64,000 bases of DNA from Arthrobacter sp. FB24. Lineage in GTDB: Bacteria > Actinomycetota > Actinomycetes > Actinomycetales > Micrococcaceae. The position numbers and the translations under genes were made by a program. Location: the NCBI RefSeq assembly GCF_000196235.1, contig NC_008541.1, forward strand, positions 3,658,001 to 3,722,000. The letters are read 5' to 3'. Positions 25,815 through 34,050 of the stretch are shown here, in pieces (position 1 is the stretch's first letter; each line of letters starts with the position of its first letter). The notes under the pieces were generated by a model. That model searched no databases and was not told the origin of the DNA. It saw nothing but the letters and a program-made list of their open reading frames with translations.

Positions 25815-27506
25815 CTAGACGAGCGCGCCGTCCCGCATGGTGTACCGCAGCCAGCTTCCGGCCCCGCGTGCCGCACATTTGTTGAACCACTCCCCCAGGG
25901 CGCGGTCGTGGCTCACCATGATGAGCGTTCCGCCGAACTCCGACAGTGCCGCTTCCAGCTGTTCTACCAGCACGGGCGCCAGGTGGTTGGTGGGTTCATC
26001 AACCAGCATCGTTCCGTAGCCGCCAAGCAGAAGCCGGGCAAGGGCCAGCCGGCGCTGTTGACCGGCGGAAAGGCTGCCGACCGGAACGTGGAATTCGGTG
26101 GTCCGGAAGAGGCCCAGCCGCAGCAGCGCCTCGGCATGCTCGTCAATGTTGCCGCCCAGGCCGGACACGAAGGCCGGGAGAAGCCGTTGCCCGGGGCGGA
26201 GCGGCGGCTCCAGTTCCTGCTGCAGATAGCCGATCCGGCCGTGCCGTTCCACCGTGCCCGCGTCCGGCTCCAGCGTGCCCGCGAGGACGGACAGCAGCGT
26301 GGATTTACCGGCACCGTTGGGACCCGTGATCAGGATCTTTTGGCCGGCCTCCACCCGGAAATCCGTCCGTTCCAGCCGCCCGTGCACCTCCACGCCGCGG
26401 ACTTCCAGCGCAGGGTCGTCGCTCTCGCCGGCGCCGGCGGTGGCGCCACCCGCGCCGGGAGCCGCTCCTTCACCGACGCCGGGCTGCCCGGGCTGCTGGA
26501 GGTCCACCGCCAGTTTCAAGGGAACCGGCGGGCGGTCCACCGGGCTGGCTTCGAGCCGGCGCAGCCGTTCCTGGGCGTTGCGGACCTTGCTGCTGGCCGC
26601 CCGCTGCCAGGTGCCGGCTTTGAAGTCGAAGCCCATTTTGTCGCCGTCGCGGCGGCGGGCGTAGCCCATCTTCCCGGCTACGGTGTCCGCCTGAAGCCGT
26701 TCGGCGGCCATCGCGTCCAGCCAGCCGCGGTATTGCTGCACCCAGCGCTCACGCTCTGCGGCCTTCTCCCGCAGGTACCCTTCGTAGCCGTTCCCGTAGC
26801 GATTGACGGCGCACCGTTCGGCGTCCACCTCGATGATGGAGGACGCCACCGTGCGCAGCAGCGCCCGGTCGTGGGAGACCACGACGACGGTCCCCCGGTG
26901 GGCGGCCAGCCGCGCCTCGAGCCAGGCCGTTCCGCTGGCGTCCAGATGGTTGGTGGGTTCGTCGAAGAGGAGGATGTCCGCGGGATCTGCGAGCACACAG
27001 GCCAGCGCCACCCGGTGCTGCTCACCGCCGGAGAGCGAACCCAGCGTCCGCCGCCGGTCCAGCCCGCCCAGTCCAAGGCGGTCCAGTGCCGCTTCCACCC
27101 GCGACTCCGCGGCATAGCCTTCCCGGAGCTGGTACTGGGTCTGCAGGTTGCCGTAGCGTTCCAGCAGCTCCTCGTCGGCATCGGCCAGGCCGGCTTCCAG
27201 GCCGTCCAGCTCCGCCTCCAGGGCGCGGAGTGACGCCAGCGCATCGTCGACGGCGTCGCCCACGGTGAACGTCGCCGGCAGGCCGGTGGTCTGGGCCAGG
27301 TAGCCGACGCGGCCGTGGCTGACGGCAGTGCCTTCGTCCGGGGCCTCGATCCCGGCCAGGATGCGGAGCAGGGTCGATTTTCCGGCGCCGTTCTCGCCGA
27401 CGACGGCCACATGTTCACCGGCACCGACGGAGAGATGGACGTCGGTAAAAAGCCGGCGGTCGCCGTAGCCATGGGTGACGCCGGTCAGGGAAAGATGTTC
27501 AGTCAA
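25815..27506 (-). CDS. ABC-F family ATP-binding protein
   Basis: A 563-residue soluble tandem ATPase without membrane domains. Domain 1: Walker A GENGAGKST, signature LSGGEQHRVALA, Walker B ILLFDEPTNHLD. Domain 2: GPNGAGKST, LSAGQQRRLALA, MLVDEPTNHL. The linker (about 230-330) is Arg/Lys/Trp-rich (RERWVQQYRGWLDAM, KMGYARRRDGDKM). ABC-F proteins bind the ribosomal E site to restart translation or displace antibiotics; which type this is cannot be told from sequence. TTG start with AGGA eight bases upstream; that AGGA lies in a stem (see 27512). Confidence 0.92.
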   Translation of the reverse strand: MTEHLSLTGVTHGYGDRRLFTDVHLSVGAGEHVAVVGENGAGKSTLLRILAGIEAPDEGTAVSHGRVGYLAQTTGLPATFTVGDAVDDALASLRALEAELDGLEAGLADADEELLERYGNLQTQYQLREGYAAESRVEAALDRLGLGGLDRRRTLGSLSGGEQHRVALACVLADPADILLFDEPTNHLDASGTAWLEARLAAHRGTVVVVSHDRALLRTVASSIIEVDAERCAVNRYGNGYEGYLREKAAERERWVQQYRGWLDAMAAERLQADTVAGKMGYARRRDGDKMGFDFKAGTWQRAASSKVRNAQERLRRLEASPVDRPPVPLKLAVDLQQPGQPGVGEGAAPGAGGATAGAGESDDPALEVRGVEVHGRLERTDFRVEAGQKILITGPNGAGKSTLLSVLAGTLEPDAGTVERHGRIGYLQQELEPPLRPGQRLLPAFVSGLGGNIDEHAEALLRLGLFRTTEFHVPVGSLSAGQQRRLALARLLLGGYGTMLVDEPTNHLAPVLVEQLEAALSEFGGTLIMVSHDRALGEWFNKCAARGAGSWLRYTMRDGALV

Positions 27507-27511
27507 GGGAA

Positions 27512-27560
27512 AAGTCCTAACGGGGTCCGAAGAAATGGGCGCTGCTGGTTAGGACTTCAT
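27512..27560 (-). promoter_or_regulatory. Leader stem with three-codon upstream ORF before the ABC-F gene
   Basis: AAGTCCTAAC and GTTAGGACTT are perfect 10-bp inverted copies (27548-27557 and 27512-27521), 26 bases apart, five bases before the TTG start. On the minus strand the downstream arm contains the AGGA ribosome-binding site, so the stem would hide it; it is followed by TTTT, so termination is also possible. The upstream arm is part of ATG-AAG-TCC-TAA (27549-27560), a Met-Lys-Ser ORF. A ribosome on that ORF would open the stem. Its own Shine-Dalgarno (GGAG) is too close, so translation is unproven. Confidence 0.6.
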
Positions 27561-27605
27561 CGCTCCAGCCTGCCCGGCCGGGCCCCCCGCGTCAAGCGCC
27601 GCCGT

Positions 27606-27662
27606 CGGAGTCCCCAGACTGCGAGCGCTACCGCCGGAGTCCTCAGACGGCGAGCGCTACCG
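27606..27662. repeat. Tandem 28-bp duplication at the end of the permease gene
   Basis: Two 28-base copies (27606-27633, 27635-27662), 26 of 28 identical, start CGGAGTCC and end GCGAGCGCTACCG. The second copy (first transcribed) holds the last codons and stop of the minus-strand permease; the other follows the stop. Confidence 0.85.
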
Positions 27663-28518
27663 CTTTCCTGCGTCGGGCCTTCGCCAGCCGGGTGCCGATC
27701 AGTCCCTGGCGCGGGCTGAAGAGGTAGACCGCGGCGAACACCACACCCTGGGTGAGCACCACCATCGCGCCCGAGGCGGTGTCGAGGTAGTAGCTCAGGT
27801 AGATGCCGGTGATCGAGCACACCGCCGAGATCACGGGGGCGATCACCAGCATGCGGGAGAAGCGGTCCGTCAGCAGGTACGCCGTGGCTCCGGGGATGAT
27901 CAGCATGGCCACCACCAGCACGACACCCACGGTCTGCAGGGCCACCACAGAGGTCAGCGCCAGCAGGCCCAGCAGCAGCGCCCCCAGCCGCTTCGGTGAC
28001 AGGCCGATGGCGTGGGCGTGCGTGGGGTCGAAGGCGTACAGCGTCAGGTCCCGGCGCTTGAGGATGAGGATGGCGAACGCCACCACGCCCAGCACCAGCA
28101 CCTGGATGAGGTCCGGAATGCTGACGCCCAGCAGGTTGCCAAAGATGATGTGGTTGAGGTCGGTCTGGCTCGGCGTGACGGAGATGAGCACCAGGCCCAG
28201 GGCGAACAGCGAGCTGAACACGATGCCGATCGCGGCGTCCTCCTTGACCCGGCTGGTGTTCCGAACCACCCCGATCAGGGTGACGGCGATCAGCGCGAAG
28301 ACCAGCGCCCCGATCGCGAACGGCGCCCCGACGATGTAGGCCAGGACGACGCCGGGCAGCACGGCGTGGGAGACGGCGTCGCCCATGAGTGACCAGCCGA
28401 TGAGCACCAGCCAGCAGCTCAGCACGGCACAGACGATGGCCGCGAGCGCCGTGGTGATGATGGCGCGCACCATGAAGTCGTAGCTCAAGGGTTCAAGCAC
28501 GAGGTCGAAGAGGTCCAT
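27643..28518 (-). CDS. Metal ABC transporter permease (manganese/iron type)
   Basis: A 291-residue ABC-3 family permease with eight or nine predicted helices; ALSCWLVLIGWSLMGDAVSH and AVLPGVVLAYIVG are typical of MntB/SitC/ZnuB. GDAVSHAVLPG is the family's conserved loop. Works with the ATPase and binding protein encoded just upstream. The last residues (KAVALAV) lie in a duplicated 28-bp segment. Confidence 0.93.
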   Translation of the reverse strand: MDLFDLVLEPLSYDFMVRAIITTALAAIVCAVLSCWLVLIGWSLMGDAVSHAVLPGVVLAYIVGAPFAIGALVFALIAVTLIGVVRNTSRVKEDAAIGIVFSSLFALGLVLISVTPSQTDLNHIIFGNLLGVSIPDLIQVLVLGVVAFAILILKRRDLTLYAFDPTHAHAIGLSPKRLGALLLGLLALTSVVALQTVGVVLVVAMLIIPGATAYLLTDRFSRMLVIAPVISAVCSITGIYLSYYLDTASGAMVVLTQGVVFAAVYLFSPRQGLIGTRLAKARRRKAVALAV

Positions 28519-28521
28519 GGC

Positions 28522-29325
28522 TTAGTTCCTGCCCTGTTGCCGGAAAAGGTCCGTGGCTGGAAGGTCCGGGATTGGACGGTCCGTAGCTGGGAGGTCCCGG
28601 TTGAGGACGTCCAGGCCGAAGGCCATGGCCAGGTGCTCGGGCTGCAGGACCACCTCGGGCGGGCCGTGCATGAGGACCTTGCGCATCAGCAGCACGGCTT
28701 CGTCGCAGAGCTGGGGCAGGGCGTGGAGATCGTGGGTGGAGATGAGGATGGTGCAGCCGTCCGAGGCGAGTTCACGCAGCAGGCGCGTGATGGTGGCTTC
28801 TGAGCGCTTGTCCACCCCGGCGAACGGCTCGTCCAGGAGCATCATGGTGGCACCTTGGGCGATGCCGCGCGCCACGAACGCGCGCTTCTTCTGGCCGCCG
28901 GACAGCTGGCCGATCTGCCGGTTCGCGAACTCGGACAGTTCCACCCGGTCCAGCGCGAGGTCGACGGCCTCGCGGTCGGCCTTGGAGGGGCGGCGGGTGA
29001 AGCCCTGGTGCCCGTAGCGGCCCATCATCACCACGTCGCGGACGGACAGCGGGAACTGCCAGTCTACGTCTTCGCTTTGCGGGACGTAGCCGATTCCCCC
29101 TTCCTTGCGGGCCTTGGCAGGTGACGCTCCGTTGATGAGGACGCGGCCGGCGTCGGGCTTGATCATTCCCATGATCACCTTGAACAGCGTGGACTTGCCG
29201 GAGCCGTTCATGCCGATCAGGCCGCAGATCCGGGCGGAGTCCAACGTCAGGGACGCGGCATCCAGCGCCAGGACCTCCCCGTAGTGGACCGTGACGTTTT
29301 CAACCAGGATGGCCGGGCTGCTCAT
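28522..29325 (-). CDS. Metal ABC transporter ATP-binding protein
   Basis: A 267-residue ATPase: Walker A GMNGSGKSTLF, signature LSGGQKKRAFVARG, Walker B MMLLDEPFAGVD and switch His in LISTHDLH. Energises import of a divalent metal. ATGA overlap with the binding-protein stop upstream and three bases to the permease downstream. The C-terminus carries a near-repeat DLPATDRPIPDLPATDLF. Confidence 0.95.
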   Translation of the reverse strand: MSSPAILVENVTVHYGEVLALDAASLTLDSARICGLIGMNGSGKSTLFKVIMGMIKPDAGRVLINGASPAKARKEGGIGYVPQSEDVDWQFPLSVRDVVMMGRYGHQGFTRRPSKADREAVDLALDRVELSEFANRQIGQLSGGQKKRAFVARGIAQGATMMLLDEPFAGVDKRSEATITRLLRELASDGCTILISTHDLHALPQLCDEAVLLMRKVLMHGPPEVVLQPEHLAMAFGLDVLNRDLPATDRPIPDLPATDLFRQQGRN

Positions 29326-30302
29326 GATGCCGCCCCCGCCTGAGCACCAGCGAGTGCTTCGGTGATGATCCTGGAGTCGTGCCGGATCAGGTCCAGGTAC
29401 GTGGGCACGGGACCGTCCGCCTCAGACAGGGAATCGACGTAGAGCACTCCGCCGAATTTCGCTCCCGTGGCTCCCACCACCTGGCGCATGGGGGCGTCGG
29501 ACACCGTGGACTCGCAGAAGACAGCCGGGACCTTGTTGGCCTTGACGAATTCGATGGCCCGGGCGATCTGCTGCGGCGTGGCCTGCTGCTCGGCGTTGAC
29601 GGCCCAGATGTAGACCTCCTTGAGGCCTGCGTCGCGGGTCAGGTAGGAGAAGGCGCCTTCACAGGTCACCAGGGCACGCTGTGCCTCGGGGACGGTTGCG
29701 AGCTTCTGCACCATCTCGTCCTTCACGGCCTGCAGTTTGGCCTTGTAGGCGGCACCGTTGGCCTCGAAGGTGGAGGCATTGTCCGGATCGAGCTTGGAGA
29801 AGGCCTTCACCATGTTGTCCACGTAGATCTGCACGTTCACCGGCGACATCCAGGCGTGCGGGTTCGGCTTGCCCTGATAGGAGTCTTCGCTGATGGACAT
29901 CACCTTCACGCCCTCGCTCACCACGGCGTGCGGAACATCCAGGCCCTCGACGAACTGGGCGAACCAGGCCTCCAGGTTCAGCCCGTTGTCCAGGATCAGG
30001 TCCGCCTTGGAGGCCTTCCGGATGTCCCCGGGCGTGGGCTCATAGCCGTGGATTTCGGCGCCGGCCTTGGTGATGGATTCGACCTGCAGCTTGTCCCCTG
30101 CCACGTTCTGCGCCACGTCGGCCAGCACGGTGAAGGTGGTCAGCACCACGGGCTTCTCATCGCCTGGGCCTTGGCCGGGGGCGGCACCCCCGCACGCGGT
30201 GAGGGACAGGCAAAGGGAAAGGGCGACGGCGGCGGCCCCAGCAGAGCGAAGGACCCCGGTTCGGCGGACTACTTTGGCGCACCGAAACAGAAATTTAGGC
30301 AT
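29322..30302 (-). CDS. Manganese-type metal-binding lipoprotein of the ABC importer
   Basis: A 326-residue cluster-A-I solute-binding protein. Lipobox LSLTACGG about residue 35. Candidate ligands match PsaA/MntC: His in AEIHGYEPTPGD, His in NPHAWMSP, Glu in TCEGAFSYL and Asp in LYVDSLSE; His-His-Glu-Asp favours Mn(II) or Fe over zinc, and there is no His-rich loop as in ZnuA. ATG 30302 is chosen because the signal peptide begins there; a TAGAAT -10 lies seven bases upstream, so it is probably leaderless. Confidence 0.92.
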   Translation of the reverse strand: MPKFLFRCAKVVRRTGVLRSAGAAAVALSLCLSLTACGGAAPGQGPGDEKPVVLTTFTVLADVAQNVAGDKLQVESITKAGAEIHGYEPTPGDIRKASKADLILDNGLNLEAWFAQFVEGLDVPHAVVSEGVKVMSISEDSYQGKPNPHAWMSPVNVQIYVDNMVKAFSKLDPDNASTFEANGAAYKAKLQAVKDEMVQKLATVPEAQRALVTCEGAFSYLTRDAGLKEVYIWAVNAEQQATPQQIARAIEFVKANKVPAVFCESTVSDAPMRQVVGATGAKFGGVLYVDSLSEADGPVPTYLDLIRHDSRIITEALAGAQAGAAS

Positions 30303-30309
30303 ACCGAAT

Positions 30310-30315
30310 ATTCTA
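30310..30315 (-). promoter_or_regulatory. -10 element of the manganese importer operon
   Basis: TAGAAT seven bases before the ATG, with TTGCAG 18 bases further upstream as a possible -35. A weak DtxR/MntR-like inverted repeat (TTAGGCATACCGAA, 30295-30308) overlaps the start codon. Confidence 0.5.
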
Positions 30316-30427
30316 CCCGGCGCCGGAAGTCCGCTGCAACGCCGGGGTCCAGCTCCACCCGCCGACTCGCATATGGCGTCGCCTTTTGCCGTTTTCACGA
30401 CGTCAACTGCCAGGCAGTCGGGGAAGC

Positions 30428-30433
30428 TAGGCT
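30428..30433 (+). promoter_or_regulatory. Leaderless -10 of the CPBP protease gene
   Basis: TAGGCT ends exactly six bases before the ATG at 30440; no Shine-Dalgarno is present. Confidence 0.6.
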
Positions 30434-30439
30434 GGAACC

Positions 30440-31201
30440 ATGGGAACAGCTGTCCGCAATTCCCCGGCGCCACAGCCGGAGCTCTACCGTTTCTCTGCGC
30501 TCGATTACACCACCGTGGGGCTGTACGTGGCTGTCGCTGCGCTTTTTGCCGTTGCGGGCCCGCTGTTGCAGCCGCTGCTGCTTCAGCTGTCCCCGGACCC
30601 CACCACGGCCGTGTACTCGGTCAACCTGCTGTTCTACGGCGGCGTGGGAATCCTGGCCGTGGCCGCCGCCCGCCGCGTTGCCTCCCGCGACCTGCGCGTG
30701 CTGGCCACCAGGCCCTGGTTCACGCTCATCATGATTCCGGTGGCAGTGGTGGCCATGCTGATCCTGACGGCCATCCTGGTGGCACTTACCGGGCCCGTGC
30801 AGGGCTCCGCCAACCAGGCCAACGTGCAGGCACTCGTGCAGCAGGTTCCGCCGTGGCTGATCGTCCCCCTGCCGGTCATTGTGGGTCCGTTCGTGGAGGA
30901 GTACATCTTCCGACACCTGCTGATCGGCAAGCTGAGCCGGCGGGTGAACATCTGGGTGTGCTGTGTCCTCTCCACTTTCCTCTTCGCGGCACTGCACATC
31001 GTAGGCCAGGAAACCCTGACCCTGCCCGTGCTGATGCCGTACCTGGCCATGGGCGCCACCCTGGTGTTTGTGTACGTGTGGACCGGGAAGAACCTGATGT
31101 TCTCCTACTTCGTCCACGCCGCAAAGAACCTGCTGGCAGTGGTGTTCATCTACGCCATCCCGCCCGAACTGATGGAACAGCTGCAGCAGGTCCAGCCCTA
31201 A
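30440..31201 (+). CDS. CPBP-family intramembrane glutamic endopeptidase
   Basis: A 253-residue protein with about seven membrane helices. Motif 1 is PFVEEYIFRHLLIGKLSRR (EExxxR), motif 2 is FLFAALHI (FxxxH) and a further segment VYVWTGKNLMFSYFVHAAKN holds the last conserved His/Asn. The fold is that of CAAX-processing and bacteriocin self-immunity proteases; the substrate is unknown. Divergent from the metal importer; probably a single gene. Confidence 0.9.
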   Translation: MGTAVRNSPAPQPELYRFSALDYTTVGLYVAVAALFAVAGPLLQPLLLQLSPDPTTAVYSVNLLFYGGVGILAVAAARRVASRDLRVLATRPWFTLIMIPVAVVAMLILTAILVALTGPVQGSANQANVQALVQQVPPWLIVPLPVIVGPFVEEYIFRHLLIGKLSRRVNIWVCCVLSTFLFAALHIVGQETLTLPVLMPYLAMGATLVFVYVWTGKNLMFSYFVHAAKNLLAVVFIYAIPPELMEQLQQVQP

Positions 31202-31336
31202 ACGCGGACATCCCGCGTCGAGGGTGGCAGATCACGGCAGTTCCAGGCGGAAACACCGCCGCTAAGTGCGCACTCGCGGGGCACTTGCAGCCCCCGAACC
31301 GTCCTCCAGCCCCTTTCGGCGGGGACGCCGCCGTCG

Positions 31337-31342
31337 TAGTTT
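31337..31342 (+). promoter_or_regulatory. Leaderless -10 of the second VOC gene
   Basis: TAGTTT ends exactly six bases before the ATG at 31349, with no ribosome-binding site. Confidence 0.55.
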
Positions 31343-31348
31343 TGACCC

Positions 31349-31789
31349 ATGGGACTCAACATTCAGATAGCAATCGACTGCCGGAACCCGCACGAACTCG
31401 CCGACTGGTGGGCGGAAACCCTGGACTGGGCGGTGGAGCCCCAGGACGAGGCGTTCATCCGGTCCATGATCGACCAGGGCTATGCCACCGAAGCCGAGAC
31501 CAAGTCGCACAACGGCAAGCTTGTCTGGGCGACCGGCGCCGCCATCCGCCCGGTGGAAGAAATCGACGCCAAGGCACCCGCCCGCCGCATGCTCTTCCAG
31601 ACCGCACCGGAGGAAAAGACCGTCAAGAACCGCGTGCACTGGGACGTCCGCCTTGAGGGCAAGGACAAGGATGTGGCCCGCCAGGAGCTCGAAGCGCGGG
31701 GTGCAACGTTCCTCTGGACGGCCAGCCAGGGGCCGCATTCGTGGCACACCATGGCGGACCCGGAAGGCAACGAGTTCTGCATCAGCTGA
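31349..31789 (+). CDS. VOC-family (glyoxalase-like) protein
   Basis: A 146-residue VOC protein: LNIQIAIDCRNPHELADWWA, VHWDVRLEGKDKDVARQELE and WHTMADPEGNEFCIS mark the two beta-alpha units, ending with the standard D-P-E-G-N-E-F. Substrate unknown. Located 21 bases before menB but with its own and menB's separate -10 elements. Confidence 0.85.
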   Translation: MGLNIQIAIDCRNPHELADWWAETLDWAVEPQDEAFIRSMIDQGYATEAETKSHNGKLVWATGAAIRPVEEIDAKAPARRMLFQTAPEEKTVKNRVHWDVRLEGKDKDVARQELEARGATFLWTASQGPHSWHTMADPEGNEFCIS

Positions 31790-31798
31790 GGCGATTAC

Positions 31799-31804
31799 TA
31801 GACT
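31799..31804 (+). promoter_or_regulatory. Leaderless -10 of menB
   Basis: TAGACT ends exactly six bases before the GTG at 31811, supporting that start; TTCTGC 18 bases upstream is a possible -35. Confidence 0.6.
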
Positions 31805-31810
31805 CGGTCT

Positions 31811-32764
31811 GTGAGCAACGTATTCCCAGCCAAGGTATCCGACGTCTTTGACCCCACCCGGTGGCGCACCGTGGCCGGCTTTGACGACTTCCAGGACATG
31901 ACGTACCACCGGCAGGTGGAGCGGGATGCGGACGGCGCGGTGCTGCGGGACCTCCCCACGGTCCGCATTGCCTTCAACCGCCCGGAGGTCCGGAACGCGT
32001 TCCGCCCCGGCACGGTGGATGAGCTCTACCGCGCCATGGACCACGCCCGGATGACCCCCAATGTGGCCACCGTGCTGCTCACCGGCAACGGGCCCTCGCC
32101 CAAGGACGGCGGGCACTCGTTCTGCTCCGGCGGTGACCAGCGGATCCGCGGGCGGGACGGCTACCGCTACGCAGAGGGCGAGACCAAGGAAACCATCGAT
32201 CCTGCCCGTGCCGGCCGGCTCCACATCCTGGAAGTCCAGCGGCTCATGCGAACCATGCCCAAGGTGGTCATCGCCGTCGTCAACGGCTGGGCCGCCGGCG
32301 GCGGGCACTCGCTGCACGTGGTCTCCGACCTCACCATCGCCTCGCGCCAGCACGGCAAGTTCAAGCAGACGGACGCCACGGTGGGAAGTTTCGACGCCGG
32401 GTACGGCTCGGCGCTGCTGGCCCGCCAGATCGGCCAGAAGGCCGCGCGGGAGATCTTCTTCCTGGCCCGGGAATACTCGGCCGAGGACATGGTGCGGATG
32501 GGCGCCGTGAACGAGGCCGTGGACCACGAACGCCTCGAGGACGTCGCACTGGAATACGCGGCGGACATCGCCCGGCAGTCGCCTCAGGCCATCCGGATGC
32601 TCAAGTTCGCCTTCAACCTGGCCGACGACGGGCTGGCCGGGCAGCAGGTGTTCGCCGGCGAAGCGACCCGGCTGGCCTACATGACCGATGAGGCCGTGGA
32701 GGGCAAGGAAGCCTTCCTCGAGAAGCGCGATCCCGACTGGTCGCAGTTCCCGTATTACTTTTAG
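31811..32764 (+). CDS. menB: 1,4-dihydroxy-2-naphthoyl-CoA synthase
   Basis: A 317-residue crotonase-fold enzyme of menaquinone synthesis that cyclises o-succinylbenzoyl-CoA. Typical segments: HSFCSGGDQRIRGRDGY, VVNGWAAGGGHSLHVVSDLT, TDATVGSFDAGYGSALLARQ and the C-terminal DWSQFPYYF. The actinobacterial form has an N-terminal extension (DVFDPTRWRTVAGFDDFQDM). GTG start. Followed by menE and menA in the same direction, so the three form a menaquinone cluster. Confidence 0.96.
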   Translation: MSNVFPAKVSDVFDPTRWRTVAGFDDFQDMTYHRQVERDADGAVLRDLPTVRIAFNRPEVRNAFRPGTVDELYRAMDHARMTPNVATVLLTGNGPSPKDGGHSFCSGGDQRIRGRDGYRYAEGETKETIDPARAGRLHILEVQRLMRTMPKVVIAVVNGWAAGGGHSLHVVSDLTIASRQHGKFKQTDATVGSFDAGYGSALLARQIGQKAAREIFFLAREYSAEDMVRMGAVNEAVDHERLEDVALEYAADIARQSPQAIRMLKFAFNLADDGLAGQQVFAGEATRLAYMTDEAVEGKEAFLEKRDPDWSQFPYYF

Positions 32765-32789
32765 CCCGTCCTACTCTGAAGGCAGCCCC

Positions 32790-33947
32790 GTGACTTCCCA
32801 GCCCCCGAACATCGAACCCGCACTTAAGGCGCTGGCGGATGCCCTCCATGGTGAGGGACCCGCCGTCGAACTTTCCGCCGACGCCGGCGGGAATGTTGTG
32901 GTCTCCGCCGTGGAAACGCCGGGGTATGAGGATGCCGCCGTGGTGGTGCGCACTTCCGGTTCCACGGGTGTGCCCAAGGCGACGGTCCTCACCGTGGACG
33001 CCCTGGCGGCCTCCTCCGTGGCAACCGCCTTCGCGCTCAAGGGCGAAGGCCAGTGGCTGCTCGCCCTCCCCCTGCAGTATGTGGCCGGGGTCCAGGTCCT
33101 GGTGCGTTCCCTCTTCGCCGGCACCCGGCCGTGGGCCATGGACCTCTCGGACGGGTTTACGCCGGAGGCGTTTACCGCGGCCGCGCAGGAACTCACGGAC
33201 AAGATCCGCTTCACCTCGCTGGTTCCCACGCAGCTGCAGCGGCTGCTGGATTCGCCGTCGGCCGAGACGCTGGCCGTTCTGCGCCGGTTCAACGGCATCC
33301 TGCTGGGCGGCGGGCCCGCTTCGCCCGAACTGCTGTCCGCTGCCCGCGATGCCGGCGCCCGGGTGATCACCACCTACGGCTCCGCGGAAACCTGCGGCGG
33401 CTGCGTGTACGACGGCTTCCCGCTCGAGGACGTGCTGGCCCGGGTGGACGGGGACGGCCGGATCCTGCTGGGCGGCGCCACCCTGGCCGCCGGGTACCTT
33501 CACGAGCCCGGCCTCACTGCCGAGGCCTTCTTCGAGGAGGACGGCATCCGCTGGTACCGCACCAGCGACCTCGGCTCCATCGACGCCACCGGCAAGCTCA
33601 CCGTTCTGGGCAGGGCCGACGACGTCATCATCACCGGAGGCGTGAAGGTTTCCGCTACGCACGTCCAGGCAGAGCTGGAAAAGCTCGACGGCGTGCTGGC
33701 GGCTTTTGTTGCCGGCGTCCCCTCGGCGGAGTGGGGCCAGGCCGTGGCCGCCTACGTCGCCGTGGAGGACAGCTCCCCCGCCGGCGTCGAAAGCTTCACC
33801 GCCAGGCGGCACGACGTCCTGGGCGTTTTGGGTGCCTTGGCGCCGAAAACCGTCCTCGCGGCCGGTGAACTCATGATGCTCCCCAATGGCAAACCGGACC
33901 GGCTGGGCATGACTGTTCAGCTGGACGCCCTGCATCAGGGAAAATAG
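32790..33947 (+). CDS. menE: o-Succinylbenzoate-CoA ligase
   Basis: A 385-residue AMP-forming ligase, shorter than most (actinobacterial MenE type). ATP loop VVVRTSGSTGVPKATVLT, TTYGSAETCGGCVYDG (A5 region), WYRTSDLGSID (A7) and ITGGVKVSATHVQ (A8-A9) are present; the A10 Lys is in PNGKPDRLG. Activates o-succinylbenzoate for MenB. GTG 32790 lies 25 bases after the menB stop, with GAAGG upstream. Confidence 0.95.
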   Translation: MTSQPPNIEPALKALADALHGEGPAVELSADAGGNVVVSAVETPGYEDAAVVVRTSGSTGVPKATVLTVDALAASSVATAFALKGEGQWLLALPLQYVAGVQVLVRSLFAGTRPWAMDLSDGFTPEAFTAAAQELTDKIRFTSLVPTQLQRLLDSPSAETLAVLRRFNGILLGGGPASPELLSAARDAGARVITTYGSAETCGGCVYDGFPLEDVLARVDGDGRILLGGATLAAGYLHEPGLTAEAFFEEDGIRWYRTSDLGSIDATGKLTVLGRADDVIITGGVKVSATHVQAELEKLDGVLAAFVAGVPSAEWGQAVAAYVAVEDSSPAGVESFTARRHDVLGVLGALAPKTVLAAGELMMLPNGKPDRLGMTVQLDALHQGK

Positions 33948-34050
33948 AGAAGCCCCTCTCCGGACTGAAGCCGGGAACACACACCTTTTCGGCGGGTGGA
34001 ACCCGCCTGCCAGACCGAACCGAACAACGAACCACATCGGAGTACTGACC

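Noticed and set aside
25266..27233. Very long plus-strand open frame (655 codons) antisense to the ABC-F gene
   Set aside because: In high-GC DNA the frames opposite real genes stay open. The product is low-complexity (Arg/Gly/Pro/Val-rich) and the minus strand has a complete ABC-F protein.
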